Shown one piece after another: positions 41,748 to 50,281 of a DNA stretch of 64,000 nucleotides. Each line of letters starts with the position of its first letter. The first letter of the stretch is position 1. The position numbers and the translations under genes were made by a program. The notes under the pieces are model-generated. The model did no database searches, had not been told where the DNA came from, and saw nothing but the letters and a program-made list of their open reading frames with translations. Origin of the DNA: Candidatus Gastranaerophilales bacterium (lineage in GTDB: Bacteria > Cyanobacteriota > Vampirovibrionia > Gastranaerophilales > Gastranaerophilaceae); assembly GCA_910587055.1 (NCBI GenBank), contig CAJUKY010000010.1, positions 1-64,000 on the forward strand, written 5' to 3'.

Positions 41748-42542
41748 ATGATTAAACTTCCTTTGCAAAATGTAAATATTGGTTTTACGGGAGTTAAAAT
41801 TCCAAAAATTCATCCTTCATCTATAGTGCCGAAAATAACGGAAAAACTGCCTGCAGATATATTTGTAAAACAGCAAAGTGTACCGCAAAGCCTTATTGAA
41901 GACGGTATTTCGGAAAAAACTTTCAATAAAGCGAAAAAATTTGTTATGAAATCCGTTAAGAATTTATATCCTAAGGAAAGCATGGTTATTATAAATAACG
42001 GCAGGATAGAGGATATGGCAGTATGCGGCGCATATTCCGGTTCAATGTCTATGAAATCGCAAAAACTCTCAAATTCTCCGCATAATAATGTTGTACTGAT
42101 ACACAGCCATCCGAAAACCGGCGGCAATGCAACATGCCCGCCATCCATCGGCGATTGGGAAACCCTTAATAAGTATCCCGGTATGAAGAGTATGTACGTT
42201 ATAAGTGCAGATGGCGAATATGCAATATTAAGGAAAATTAACAGAACAGGATTATCTGCCACAGAAGCAGATAAAGCAATGGGCAGATTTATGCTCGGGT
42301 ATATTGAATATTTAAAGAAAATGGATATGCCCGCCACAAGAGAATGTGTTAACCTTTTTGAATACGGTTCCGATATTGTATCATACGGCACAAATCCTTA
42401 TAGTGTTTCAAGACGCCTTGACGAGCTGGTTAATAATATTGACCATGCCGGTCTGACAATAGAATATGTTGATAATTTCTGGAAAAAATTCGGAGATAAA
42501 TTAAATGTGACCTATGAATCAAATTTAAACAGGCTCGGATAA
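41748..42542 (+). CDS. JAMM/MPN-like protein of unknown function
   Basis: 264 residues from the ATG at 41748. The centre has a JAMM-type metal signature: VVLIHSHPKTGGNATCPPSIGD, i.e. H-x-H-P...S-x2-D. Such domains cleave isopeptide bonds or process small substrates. The N-terminus carries NVNIGFTGVKI, the F-x-G motif shared with other hypothetical proteins in this window. No signal peptide. Single gene between the oadB terminator and the tRNA-Arg region. Enzymatic activity is inferred only from the motif. Confidence 0.65.
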   Translation: MIKLPLQNVNIGFTGVKIPKIHPSSIVPKITEKLPADIFVKQQSVPQSLIEDGISEKTFNKAKKFVMKSVKNLYPKESMVIINNGRIEDMAVCGAYSGSMSMKSQKLSNSPHNNVVLIHSHPKTGGNATCPPSIGDWETLNKYPGMKSMYVISADGEYAILRKINRTGLSATEADKAMGRFMLGYIEYLKKMDMPATRECVNLFEYGSDIVSYGTNPYSVSRRLDELVNNIDHAGLTIEYVDNFWKKFGDKLNVTYESNLNRLG

Positions 42543-42574
42543 TATTTATGCTAAAATTATTTTAAGGATATTAT

Positions 42575-42662
42575 GTGCCTGTAGCTCAGCCGGCATGTTA
42601 AATATTTTACGCAAGTAAAATTTTAACGAAAATAAGTATTATGTCTATCCGGCTTACGGGTA
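42575..42662 (+). repeat. Partial tRNA-Arg copy with foldback, upstream of tRNA-Arg
   Basis: 42575-42593 repeats the first 19 nt of the tRNA-Arg gene at 42682. It is followed by a hairpin with a GCAA tetraloop (42597-42627) and then CCGGCT-TACGGGTA (42649-42662). That last piece pairs with AGCCGG (42588-42593) and TGCCTGTA (42576-42583), enclosing the hairpin. It cannot form a tRNA. It may be a remnant of an insertion in a duplicated tRNA or a structured RNA. Confidence 0.7.
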
Positions 42663-42681
42663 TAAAATTAAATAATTATGT

Positions 42682-42755
42682 GTGCCTGTAGCTCAGCCGG
42701 ATAGAGTGTTGGTCTCCGAAGCCGAAGGTCGCGCGTTCGAATCGCGTCAGGCACA
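42682..42755 (+). tRNA. tRNA-Arg (CCG)
   Basis: 74 nt without encoded CCA. Acceptor GTGCCTG/CAGGCAC, D arm TAGCTCAGCCGGATAGAG, anticodon loop CTCCGAA (CCG), T loop TTCGAAT. A partial copy lies 107 bp upstream. It precedes rmuC by 27 bp. Confidence 0.95.
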
Positions 42756-42782
42756 TTTTAAAATATACGGAGGATAAAGGTT

Positions 42783-44000
42783 TTGGAAATTTTAGCTGTA
42801 ATTTTGGCTTTTGCAATCGGTTTTTTACTTGCTTTTATTTTGTTAAAAAACAAAAATACGAAGCTTGAAATTGAAAATGCCAAACTGGGGGAAAAAATTA
42901 ATTCCATCCTTCAAAACAATAAAGAAAAGGAAAACTATTGCGATATTATAAAGCAAGAGTTTGTAAATCTTGCAAATCAGGCGATTTTAGAGAAAAACAG
43001 GGTGCTTGAAGAAAGCAATCAAAAAAATCTTCAAAATACACTTTTGCCTTTGAAAGAAAAAATTAAAGAATTTCAAACTAAAATTGAAGAATATAATATT
43101 ACGGGGATAAAAAATACACAAAGCTTAAAAGAACAAATCGAATATCTTTCCGCTCAAAATAAAATGATAACAAATAAAACAGAAGAGCTTGCAAATGCAT
43201 TAAGTGCGAACTCTAAATTCAGAGGTTCATTCGGGGAAATGATTCTGGAGAGGCTTTTAAAAGTTTCAGGGCTTATTGATAAAAATGAAGATGCAATTAA
43301 GGGAAATTATATACTGCAGGGCGGGTTTAAAAGTCTTGATAATTCGGGAGGAAACAGAATTATGCCCGATGCCGTAATTTATCTTGGCGAAGGGGATAAA
43401 AATATAATAGTGGATTCCAAGGCGCCGATTTCAGGGTATCTTGATTATACAAATGCTAAAGATGATGATGAAGCAAATAACTGCATTAAAAAGTTCTATT
43501 CAAATACGCTTGACAGAATAAAAGAGCTTGAAAATAAATATACAAATCTTGAAGGGTTAAATACGCCTGATTTTACGCTTTTATTTATACCGTTTGAAGC
43601 CTGTATGGGGCTTATATATGCAAATAACACACTTGTTGAAGAGGCTAATAAGAGAAATATAATAATTACAGGCCCTTCAACCCTTCTTGCAACATTAAGG
43701 ATGATAAATAATATCTGGATGAATAAAAATCAAAATGACAACATTAAAAGTATTTTAAAAACAGGCGAAGGGATTTATGCAAAATGCCAGACGCTTATAG
43801 GCAAGCTTGAAGGGCTTTCATCCAACTTTGAAACATTAAGAAAAGGGTTTGACGGAGTGTTTACTTCTCTTAAAGGCAGAGGCGGGCTGTTCGGGCAGAT
43901 TGAAAAATTCAGAGAGCTTGGTTTTAATCCTGTTAATCCTATTGATGAAAAATATTTAACGGAAAACGAACCTGCGGTTTTAGCGGCTGAAGATAAGTAG
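42783..44000 (+). CDS. rmuC: DNA recombination protein RmuC
   Basis: 405 residues. An N-terminal membrane anchor (about 3-21) and a coiled coil (25-135) precede the RmuC nuclease-like domain (140-370) with FRGSFGEMILERLLKVSGL, MPDAVIYLGEGDKNIIVDSKAPISGYLDYTNA (read as two pieces) and ITGPSTLLATLRMINNIW. RmuC limits inversions at short repeats in E. coli and is implicated in DNA-protein crosslink repair. Starts with TTG at 42783, preceded by CGGAGG. Downstream of tRNA-Arg. Confidence 0.92.
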   Translation: MEILAVILAFAIGFLLAFILLKNKNTKLEIENAKLGEKINSILQNNKEKENYCDIIKQEFVNLANQAILEKNRVLEESNQKNLQNTLLPLKEKIKEFQTKIEEYNITGIKNTQSLKEQIEYLSAQNKMITNKTEELANALSANSKFRGSFGEMILERLLKVSGLIDKNEDAIKGNYILQGGFKSLDNSGGNRIMPDAVIYLGEGDKNIIVDSKAPISGYLDYTNAKDDDEANNCIKKFYSNTLDRIKELENKYTNLEGLNTPDFTLLFIPFEACMGLIYANNTLVEEANKRNIIITGPSTLLATLRMINNIWMNKNQNDNIKSILKTGEGIYAKCQTLIGKLEGLSSNFETLRKGFDGVFTSLKGRGGLFGQIEKFRELGFNPVNPIDEKYLTENEPAVLAAEDK

Positions 44001-44160
44001 AATACAATCGGGCATGGAATATTTTATTTATTTTTTAGAGAATAAAATATTTATGGTTGGAAGCTCCCAAACGGCGTAGGTTTTGCAGTATGTAAAGAAT
44101 TGTAAAAATAGTTGACAAAATTAAAGAAGTTTAGCAAAAAAATTTTTTGAGGAGGGTTAT

Positions 44161-44295
44161 ATGGGTGTAAACTCCTCTATAAACTCCGTAATACTAATTC
44201 TATCCATCACGGCGACTTCTTTAGTTTTAAAGAAAGCCGTTTTTTTTATATTTTCATCCCGAAAGGCACAACAGTGTTGGCTTTTCCGTGGGTAA
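44161..44295 (+). CDS. Small hydrophobic reading frame with a masked ribosome binding site
   Basis: 44 codons from the ATG at 44161. A very strong GAGGAGG site lies 6 nt upstream, and GAGGAG can pair with CTCCTC at 44172-44177 just inside the frame, which would hide it. The product has one hydrophobic helix (SVILILSITATSLVL then KKAVFFIF). This resembles small membrane toxins controlled by RNA. Against this, a terminator hairpin (44210-44247) lies within the frame and its end overlaps the convergent LD-carboxypeptidase gene. Treat as tentative. Confidence 0.3.
   Translation: MGVNSSINSVILILSITATSLVLKKAVFFIFSSRKAQQCWLFRG
44210..44247 (+). terminator. Intrinsic terminator downstream of rmuC
   Basis: CGGC-x2-CTTCTTTA, loop GTTT, TAAAGAAA-GCCG, followed by eight T. 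A weaker AT-only inverted repeat of 11 bp lies nearer rmuC (44018-44028/44041-44051). The remaining sequence 44052-44160 holds only the small frame's upstream region. Confidence 0.75.
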
Positions 44296-45046
44296 TTAAA
44301 GGGTCGAAAGCATACGGAACATTAAGAATTGCAGAAAATTCTTTTAAAATATCATTCAAATATTCACCGGCACCGATAAATTCACCGAAAATTACTCCTT
44401 TGATTTTTTCTTTCAACGGAATGTTTCTTAAAATTTGAGTCAGCATTCTGTCAATTTTATAATCAGGTTCATTAATATCTTCAATAAATAAAATAATATC
44501 TTCATTCGGGATATAGCCTTCATACGGTGCGCCGAATAACGAAACAATTGTGGCTAAATTCCCTCCCCAGAGAACACCGCTTGCATCTATTGCAGGACGA
44601 TTATAAATATTGTTTTCAATTTGCTCTCTGTAATTTAAAAATTCGCTTTCATTCATTTCGGATATACCGTTCAACGCCATTTTGGCGTGATAATTTATCT
44701 GACCCGTTTTTTTGTAAATTGAAATCAAAAGTGCTGTAATATCAGAACTTCCCACTAGTTTTTTCGGGTTGTTTTTTATAATACTGTAATCAATTTTATC
44801 AAGAAGCCTGATTGTGCCGTATCCGCCCCGTGCGCAGATGATTGTATCGATATCTTTATCAAGATAAGCATTATGAATATCATTCAGGCGGATTTCATCA
44901 TTTCCTGCCATCCCTCTGAAATTCTCATAGCATGAGGGAAAAATTTTTGCGCTAATATTAAATCTTTTTAAAAAATTTTGTGCTGCGTTAAGTTTTTCGG
45001 GATTTTCAATGTATCCCGAGGGTGCTATTATTGCTACATTTTTCAT
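44246..45046 (-). CDS. ldcA: LD-carboxypeptidase (S66 family)
   Basis: 266 residues. Cleaves the terminal D-Ala from murein tetrapeptides during peptidoglycan recycling in the cytoplasm. The catalytic Ser lies in KLVGSSDITALL, the Glu in LFIEDINEPDYKIDRML and the His in ITHGKANTVVPFG. ARGGYGTIRLL is also typical. No signal peptide. A TATATT box (45058-45053) lies 6 nt before the ATG. Divergent from dnaX with 40 bp between the two starts. Confidence 0.92.
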   Translation of the reverse strand: MKNVAIIAPSGYIENPEKLNAAQNFLKRFNISAKIFPSCYENFRGMAGNDEIRLNDIHNAYLDKDIDTIICARGGYGTIRLLDKIDYSIIKNNPKKLVGSSDITALLISIYKKTGQINYHAKMALNGISEMNESEFLNYREQIENNIYNRPAIDASGVLWGGNLATIVSLFGAPYEGYIPNEDIILFIEDINEPDYKIDRMLTQILRNIPLKEKIKGVIFGEFIGAGEYLNDILKEFSAILNVPYAFDPLITHGKANTVVPFGMKI

Positions 45047-45052
45047 AAAATT

Positions 45053-45080
45053 AATATATCACATTTTTTTATAATATAAT
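45053..45080. promoter_or_regulatory. Divergent near-leaderless promoters of ldcA and dnaX
   Basis: Minus strand TATATT (45058-45053) ends 6 nt before the ldcA ATG. Plus strand TATAAT (45075-45080) ends 6 nt before the dnaX ATG. No Shine-Dalgarno is present for either gene in the 40-bp gap. Confidence 0.55.
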
Positions 45081-45086
45081 ATTTTT

Positions 45087-47297
45087 ATGAGTGAAAAATA
45101 TTTGCCTTTATTTAGAAAGTACCGCCCGCAGAGTTTCAAAGACGTTGTAGGGCAGGAAAGCCTCACAAAGGCGCTTTCAAATGCTATTGAATTAAACAAA
45201 ATTGCAAATGCTTATCTTTTTGCGGGGCCCAGAGGAACAGGGAAAACCTCCACTGCAAGGATTTTTGCAAAATCTTTAAACTGTGTAAACGGGCCTACTC
45301 TTGAGCCATGCCAGAAATGCCCGAGCTGTCTTGATATTACAAATGCTTCAGGGCTTGATGTAATTGAAATTGACGCCGCTACAAACAGGGGTATAGATGA
45401 TGCCAAAGAATTGATTGCACAGGCACAGTATGCACCGATGAACGGCAAATATAAAATATTTATTATAGATGAAGTTCATATGTTGTCAAACGAGGCGTTT
45501 AATGCACTTTTAAAAACTTTTGAAGAACCGCCTCAAAACGTTATTTTTATTCTTGCCACAACAGAACCGCACAAGGTTATTGAAACCATCATATCAAGAT
45601 GCCAGAGGTTTGATTTAAGGCGTATTACAACGGATGACATTACAAAGCGCTTAAGAGAAATTGCGGATTTAGAAAATATAAAAATCACCGATGATGCTTT
45701 ATATGCAATTGCAAAAAATGTATCAGGGGGTTTGAGAGATTCGCTTGCGCTTCTTGATCAGGTAAGCATTCTCGGGGCAAAAGAAGAAATTACAAAAGAG
45801 GTTATTGAAAATCTGCTCGGGAAGATGACTTTTGATGTGAGTGTTAATTTTTTGGAGAAGATTTTATCAAAAGATACTCAAAGTGCCGTTTCATATATTG
45901 ATGAAATTTATAATAAAGGGCTGGAGCCGAAGAATTTTTGCGAGAATTTTATTGAATTTTTAAGAAATTTAATTTTTGCTCTTTCATCTGCGGATGATAA
46001 AAATACTTTGAAATTTACAAATTTTAACACCTGTGATATTGAAAAGATAAAAAGCTTGAAGCTTGACAGTACAGAGGTTTTCAGAATTTTAAACAAAGTG
46101 ATTGAATATTATAAAGAAATAAGGTTTGCAACAAACCCGTATTTATGGGTTGAACTTATGATAATTAACCTTTGCAAAATGGATGAAGTAATTGCGCTTC
46201 AAAGAGTGATGCCTGCGTCCGATGTTCAAAATATTCCCGTGCAAAATATTCAGCCTGTGCAAAATGTGCCTGCGGAATCGCAGAAGTATACAGAAAAACC
46301 GCAGATGCAGGCTATAAAACAGACAGGAAAAATAGAGAATACAGAACAGATGCAGTCTGCAAAGCCTGCAGAGACACGGATTGAGCCGTCTGAGGCTGTG
46401 CAGAGTGTTGTAAAGGAAACTTTAAAAGAAATTGATATTCCTGAAAATGAAATTGTGAAAGAACAGCCAAAAAACAATGAACCCGAGCATTTGATGGAGT
46501 ACAAAGAAAATCTGTATGAGGAAAAACAGGCGGATGATAAAGCTGAAATGAAGTCCGCGGCAGCTATATCTGATACACCGAGCTTGCCGAAGGTTCCCGG
46601 GGTGGATGATGTTCCTGTTGTGCAGAATGTTTTAGACGGCAGTAGTAATCCGGCGGCAGAAAATGCGCCAAATGCTAAAGCCGCACAAAAAGCAAATCCT
46701 GCGGGCGGTCAAGAAAATAGCGAAATCAACCCCGCAGCAGCCTGGGCAAAAGTTTTAAATGCAATAGAGCTAATACCTGCAAAGTTTTTCTTTTCAAGCA
46801 GAAAACTTCTTAGTATTAAAGATAAAAAAATTACTCTCGGGTTTGTAAACGAAAAACTCATAGAACAAGCTAAATCGGATTCAAAATATAAGCATCTGGA
46901 TAAAGCGGTTAAAAGCGTTTTAGGGGCGGATTATATTATAGAATTTATTATTATGATGCCTGATATGAAGCCGATAGATGTTAAGCTTAATACTAAAATC
47001 CAATCTCCCCAGCCTGCGCGGGTATATCAAAATCCCGCCCCCGTGTCTAAACCTTCCATGCCGCAGATGTCTGCACCGTCTATGGGTCCCGATATTTCAA
47101 AAGAAGACTTGGAAAAAGAATTTTTAATGGATATGAATCCGCCGAAAGCGGAAAGTGCCCCTGAAAACACCATGGCAGAAAAGACACCTGTTTTTGAAAA
47201 TTCAGAAACGCCTTCAAATAAAGCATCTTCCGTTTCGCATTACGGTAAAAAAACGCAGGAGATGCTGGAAGCATTTAACGGTAAAGTTATTGAATAA
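45087..47297 (+). CDS. dnaX: DNA polymerase III subunits gamma/tau
   Basis: 736 residues. The clamp-loader ATPase has YRPQSFKDVVGQ, Walker A AGPRGTGKTSTAR, a zinc module (CVNGPTLEPCQKCPSC), Walker B IIDEVHMLSNEAFNALLKTFEEPP (DEVH) and sensor ATTEPHKV with SRCQRFDLRR. The AAA+ part ends near 370. A long Q/P/A/E-rich low-complexity linker (380-560) precedes a tau-like C-terminal domain (WAKVLNAIELIPAKFFFS, residues ~550-640). I see no obvious slippery site for gamma synthesis. Probably leaderless. Confidence 0.94.
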   Translation: MSEKYLPLFRKYRPQSFKDVVGQESLTKALSNAIELNKIANAYLFAGPRGTGKTSTARIFAKSLNCVNGPTLEPCQKCPSCLDITNASGLDVIEIDAATNRGIDDAKELIAQAQYAPMNGKYKIFIIDEVHMLSNEAFNALLKTFEEPPQNVIFILATTEPHKVIETIISRCQRFDLRRITTDDITKRLREIADLENIKITDDALYAIAKNVSGGLRDSLALLDQVSILGAKEEITKEVIENLLGKMTFDVSVNFLEKILSKDTQSAVSYIDEIYNKGLEPKNFCENFIEFLRNLIFALSSADDKNTLKFTNFNTCDIEKIKSLKLDSTEVFRILNKVIEYYKEIRFATNPYLWVELMIINLCKMDEVIALQRVMPASDVQNIPVQNIQPVQNVPAESQKYTEKPQMQAIKQTGKIENTEQMQSAKPAETRIEPSEAVQSVVKETLKEIDIPENEIVKEQPKNNEPEHLMEYKENLYEEKQADDKAEMKSAAAISDTPSLPKVPGVDDVPVVQNVLDGSSNPAAENAPNAKAAQKANPAGGQENSEINPAAAWAKVLNAIELIPAKFFFSSRKLLSIKDKKITLGFVNEKLIEQAKSDSKYKHLDKAVKSVLGADYIIEFIIMMPDMKPIDVKLNTKIQSPQPARVYQNPAPVSKPSMPQMSAPSMGPDISKEDLEKEFLMDMNPPKAESAPENTMAEKTPVFENSETPSNKASSVSHYGKKTQEMLEAFNGKVIE

Positions 47298-47362
47298 TGC
47301 AGGCATACACTGTTTGAACAGCAGTGTCTTTTTTAAATATTAAGCCGTTTGTTACACTGTGC

Positions 47363-47391
47363 TTGATGTTATAGTTTGTTTTTTGTATCAT
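47363..47391 (+). promoter_or_regulatory. Promoter upstream of the NrtR-like gene
   Basis: TTGATG (47363-47368), 17-bp spacer, TATCAT (47386-47391), 32 nt before the ATG at 47423. Confidence 0.55.
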
Positions 47392-47422
47392 AATCTTAAG
47401 GGTTTTTCAAAAGAAAGAATTT

Positions 47423-48109
47423 ATGGCTAAAACTTTTACAGAAACAAAAACTCATGAGGTAACGGTCGATGTTGTTATTTTAACCATCGTTCATAATACA
47501 CTCAAGGTGCTTTTGTTAAAAAGAGCCAATGAACCTTTTCGCGGCCGCTGGGCTATCCCCGGAGGTTTTATAAGATTATCCGAAAATCTTGATGATGCGG
47601 CGCTTCGAGTATTAAAAGAGAAAACAAACGTTCAAAATATTTATTTAGAGCAGCTTTATACATTTGGCGACCCTTTAAGGTATCCTAATACAAGGGTTAT
47701 TACCTGTGCTTATTTTGCGCTTCTTCGCGCAGAAGACATTGATGTTAAGATTATGGACGAATCTGTTGTTGAAATCGGCTGGCACAGCGTTGAAGACTTG
47801 CCGCCTCTTGCATTTGACCATAAAGAAATTATTGAATATTCACTGAAAAGAACACGCGAAAGATTGGAGTTGTGTCCTGTTGCATTCCAGCTTCTGCCGA
47901 AAAAATTTACACTGACGGAATTGCAAAAATCTTATGAATTAATATTGAAAAAAGATTTGGATAAAAGAAATTTCAGAAAGAAAATGCTTTCAACAAATAT
48001 GCTGATTGATTTAAATGAATGCTCTAAAACAGGCTCAAAACGTCCTGCTGCATTGTATTCATTTGATACAATTACTCTTGATTCAAAAAGAGGTCATTTC
48101 TTTTCTTAA
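47423..48109 (+). CDS. NrtR-like Nudix-winged-helix regulator
   Basis: 228 residues. An N-terminal Nudix fold (1-140: TVDVVILTIV...VLLLKRANEPFRGRWAIPGGFI) has a degraded catalytic box. RVLKEKT stands where REUxEE is expected, so it should bind rather than cleave its ligand. A C-terminal winged helix (150-228: KKFTLTELQKSYELIL ... RNFRKKM) completes the NrtR architecture. NrtR proteins sense ADP-ribose and repress NAD-synthesis genes. Its targets are not visible here. It converges on the response regulator across the palindromic element. Confidence 0.85.
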   Translation: MAKTFTETKTHEVTVDVVILTIVHNTLKVLLLKRANEPFRGRWAIPGGFIRLSENLDDAALRVLKEKTNVQNIYLEQLYTFGDPLRYPNTRVITCAYFALLRAEDIDVKIMDESVVEIGWHSVEDLPPLAFDHKEIIEYSLKRTRERLELCPVAFQLLPKKFTLTELQKSYELILKKDLDKRNFRKKMLSTNMLIDLNECSKTGSKRPAALYSFDTITLDSKRGHFFS

Positions 48110-48120
48110 GGAATAAGTGA

Positions 48121-48240
48121 TTTTTGAGAAAAATATTTTACAAACAGGGCAGATTCCGGCTGATTATGTTTGATATTCAGCTGCTATTTTACTCCGCGCC
48201 TCTTTAACAGCCCTTTTTTGTAAAATATTTTTCTCAAAAA
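48121..48240. repeat. Palindromic element, copy 2: conserved core in a 24-bp perfect inverted repeat
   Basis: 48121-48144 is the reverse complement of 48217-48240. A GGGC/GCCC pair (48147-48150/48210-48213) closes the inside. The core has CCGGCTG and CTCCGCGCCTCTTTAA, aligning with copy 1 at 8048-8107 with few gaps, but the arms are different in sequence. It fills almost the whole 135-bp gap between the convergent NrtR-like and response-regulator genes. Confidence 0.85.
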
Positions 48241-48244
48241 CCTT

Positions 48245-49549
48245 TTATATCAGTTTTTTTACCCAGTCCATAAGTGTATTTATATCATAAGGCTTTGGAA
48301 GATAAATATCGGCACCGTTTGAGAAAATATTTTTTTTATCTTGAATTGTGGTTGAAAATATAATTTTAGGACACTCTATGCCTTTTCGGCTAAGATTTTC
48401 ACAGAGTGTATTTAAGATGTTTAACCCCTGTTTTTTTTCTTTTGTTCCGTAATCAAGAATTAAAACATCCGGCAGAAATTTAAAATACTCATCCATAAAA
48501 TTATCATAATTTCTGCAGGTTTTTATTGAATACCCCTGCATTTCAAGGTTTACATTTAAAAGATAATTTAATGATTCATCGGGCTCCATTATCATAACTT
48601 TATTTTTTGGATTAATTTCGGATGCTTCTCCGTATAGTTTCAGCCTGTCTATAATGTAGCAGGATTCTTTAGAATTTTTGCAAAGTTTTAAAGTGTCAAA
48701 TAACAGATTTAAAATTTGTTTTTCGTTTTCAAATCTGCCTTCGCTTATATCCGCTATTGCGATATTAAGTTTCATTAAAGGGATTTTCTTTTCTTCAATA
48801 GTTTCTGCCGAATAAAGCATAAAATTATTTTTATAATCAAATTCGGAATAAAAACGTTCTAAAATACCGTCAAATGCAAAGGTTAGAAATTTGGCTATTT
48901 TTTCAGCTTTAAAATTTTGCGTTATTAAAAGAAAATCTTTTATGGAATAATGCCCCGTTATATCTTCTTTTTGCAGGGTGGAATTTATAATGGCGGCAAC
49001 TGTTTGCAGTACTTTTTCAAAAGCAATTTCGCCGTAAATTTCTTTATAAAAATTAATCCCTGAAATACTGATGAGCATTGCGGATTTTTCTTTTACACGG
49101 TTTTTAATTTGTTTTTTTAAAGCTTTTAAGGTTATTTTATTATCAATAAAGTTTGTAACGGGATTGATTGAATTTTCAAGATAGCGTCTTATGTGAGCAT
49201 TTATTCTTGCCTGAAATTCTTTTGATTGGATTGATTCATCAAGAAAATCATCCGCACCTGCTTCAAGCGCGTTTAATTTATCATCCATTGCGCCGGATTT
49301 TGAAATTGCAACGATGACAGGACGGTAATTATAAGTTAAAACGCGGATTTTTCTTATAAAATCAGATAAATTATCATCAATTGTGTCCGAAATTATAATC
49401 ATTTCAGGTTCATTATTTTTAATTGAATAAATTGCTTCATCCAGCTTTGAAAAAATTGATGCACTGCAATTCAGGGTTTCGATAAGTTTTTTGTGTTTAA
49501 TCGATAATTCTTTTCTTGCGGATATGATAAAAATTTCGGGATTATACAT
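48245..49549 (-). CDS. Response regulator with two receiver domains around a degenerate GGDEF-like domain
   Basis: 434 residues. First REC-like domain about 1-118 (IIISDTIDDN, ALEAGADDFLDE). The middle domain (about 135-300) resembles GGDEF in secondary-structure pattern (AMLISISGINFYKEIYGEIAFEKVLQTV), but the GGDEF signature is absent. The second REC (about 318-434) has MIMEPDESL, the phospho-acceptor in DVLILDYGTKEK and the Lys in PKPYD. It overlaps the histidine kinase gene by 8 bp, so they form a cognate pair. No DNA-binding domain; output is unclear. Confidence 0.82.
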   Translation of the reverse strand: MYNPEIFIISARKELSIKHKKLIETLNCSASIFSKLDEAIYSIKNNEPEMIIISDTIDDNLSDFIRKIRVLTYNYRPVIVAISKSGAMDDKLNALEAGADDFLDESIQSKEFQARINAHIRRYLENSINPVTNFIDNKITLKALKKQIKNRVKEKSAMLISISGINFYKEIYGEIAFEKVLQTVAAIINSTLQKEDITGHYSIKDFLLITQNFKAEKIAKFLTFAFDGILERFYSEFDYKNNFMLYSAETIEEKKIPLMKLNIAIADISEGRFENEKQILNLLFDTLKLCKNSKESCYIIDRLKLYGEASEINPKNKVMIMEPDESLNYLLNVNLEMQGYSIKTCRNYDNFMDEYFKFLPDVLILDYGTKEKKQGLNILNTLCENLSRKGIECPKIIFSTTIQDKKNIFSNGADIYLPKPYDINTLMDWVKKLI

Positions 49550-50279
49550 TTTTCTCCCCCGTTTCTTTTATCTTTTTTGCCATTGTTTCAAAATCAAAAA
49601 CAGGAATGTATATTAAAAATTCCGTAAAATTTTCTTCAACGGAAGAATTAATCTCAATTTTTCCGTTCATTTTCTCCGTTAAATTTTTTGCAATATAAAG
49701 CCCGAGGCCGCTTCCTTGAGCGGATGATGTTAAATAGTTATCTATTCTGTAAAATTTTTCAAATACTTTATCAATTTCACCTTTTGCAATATTTGAACCG
49801 TAGTTTTTAACGGAAATAACATTATAGTCGCACTTTGTTTCTATTTTTATTTCAATGTCATCAAAACCTGTGCCTGAATATTTACAGGCATTTTCAACTA
49901 TATTTAAGATAACCTGTTCCAGTTTGTCTTTATCTGCTATTGAATTTTGAATTTTCCCTGTTTTTATTTTGAAATTTTTATTTTTATAATTTATTTTTAT
50001 AATTTCAATAACATTGTTTATAAGAGCGGGCAGATTGATTTCTTTTAAAACAATTTCAACTTCATCTTCCGCTTTTGCAACATTTAAAACATTTTCAACA
50101 AGATTTATTAATCTGTCCGATTGCTCTTTTATTATGTTTAAAAATTTCTTTTTAGACGCCTCATCAAGGGCATCCCAATTATCAAGAATGGTTTTTGAAA
50201 ATCCTTTAATACTTGTTAAGGGGGTTCTTATTTCATGAGATAATGTTGATATAAATTCATCTTTAATCTTATTTTGCAT
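49542..50279 (-). CDS. Cytoplasmic sensor histidine kinase without a sensor domain
   Basis: 245 residues. HisKA starts almost at the N-terminus with the phospho-accepting His in STLSHEIRTPLTSIKGF (residue ~15). HATPase_c follows with the N box IVENACKYSG, the G1-like NYGSNIAKGEIDKVFEKFYRID and the G2 box GSGLGLYIAKNL. There is no membrane segment or PAS/GAF domain, so the signal must come from a partner. It lies 2 bp after the ORF6N gene and overlaps the response regulator. Confidence 0.9.
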   Translation of the reverse strand: MQNKIKDEFISTLSHEIRTPLTSIKGFSKTILDNWDALDEASKKKFLNIIKEQSDRLINLVENVLNVAKAEDEVEIVLKEINLPALINNVIEIIKINYKNKNFKIKTGKIQNSIADKDKLEQVILNIVENACKYSGTGFDDIEIKIETKCDYNVISVKNYGSNIAKGEIDKVFEKFYRIDNYLTSSAQGSGLGLYIAKNLTEKMNGKIEINSSVEENFTEFLIYIPVFDFETMAKKIKETGEKNV

Positions 50280-50281
50280 AA

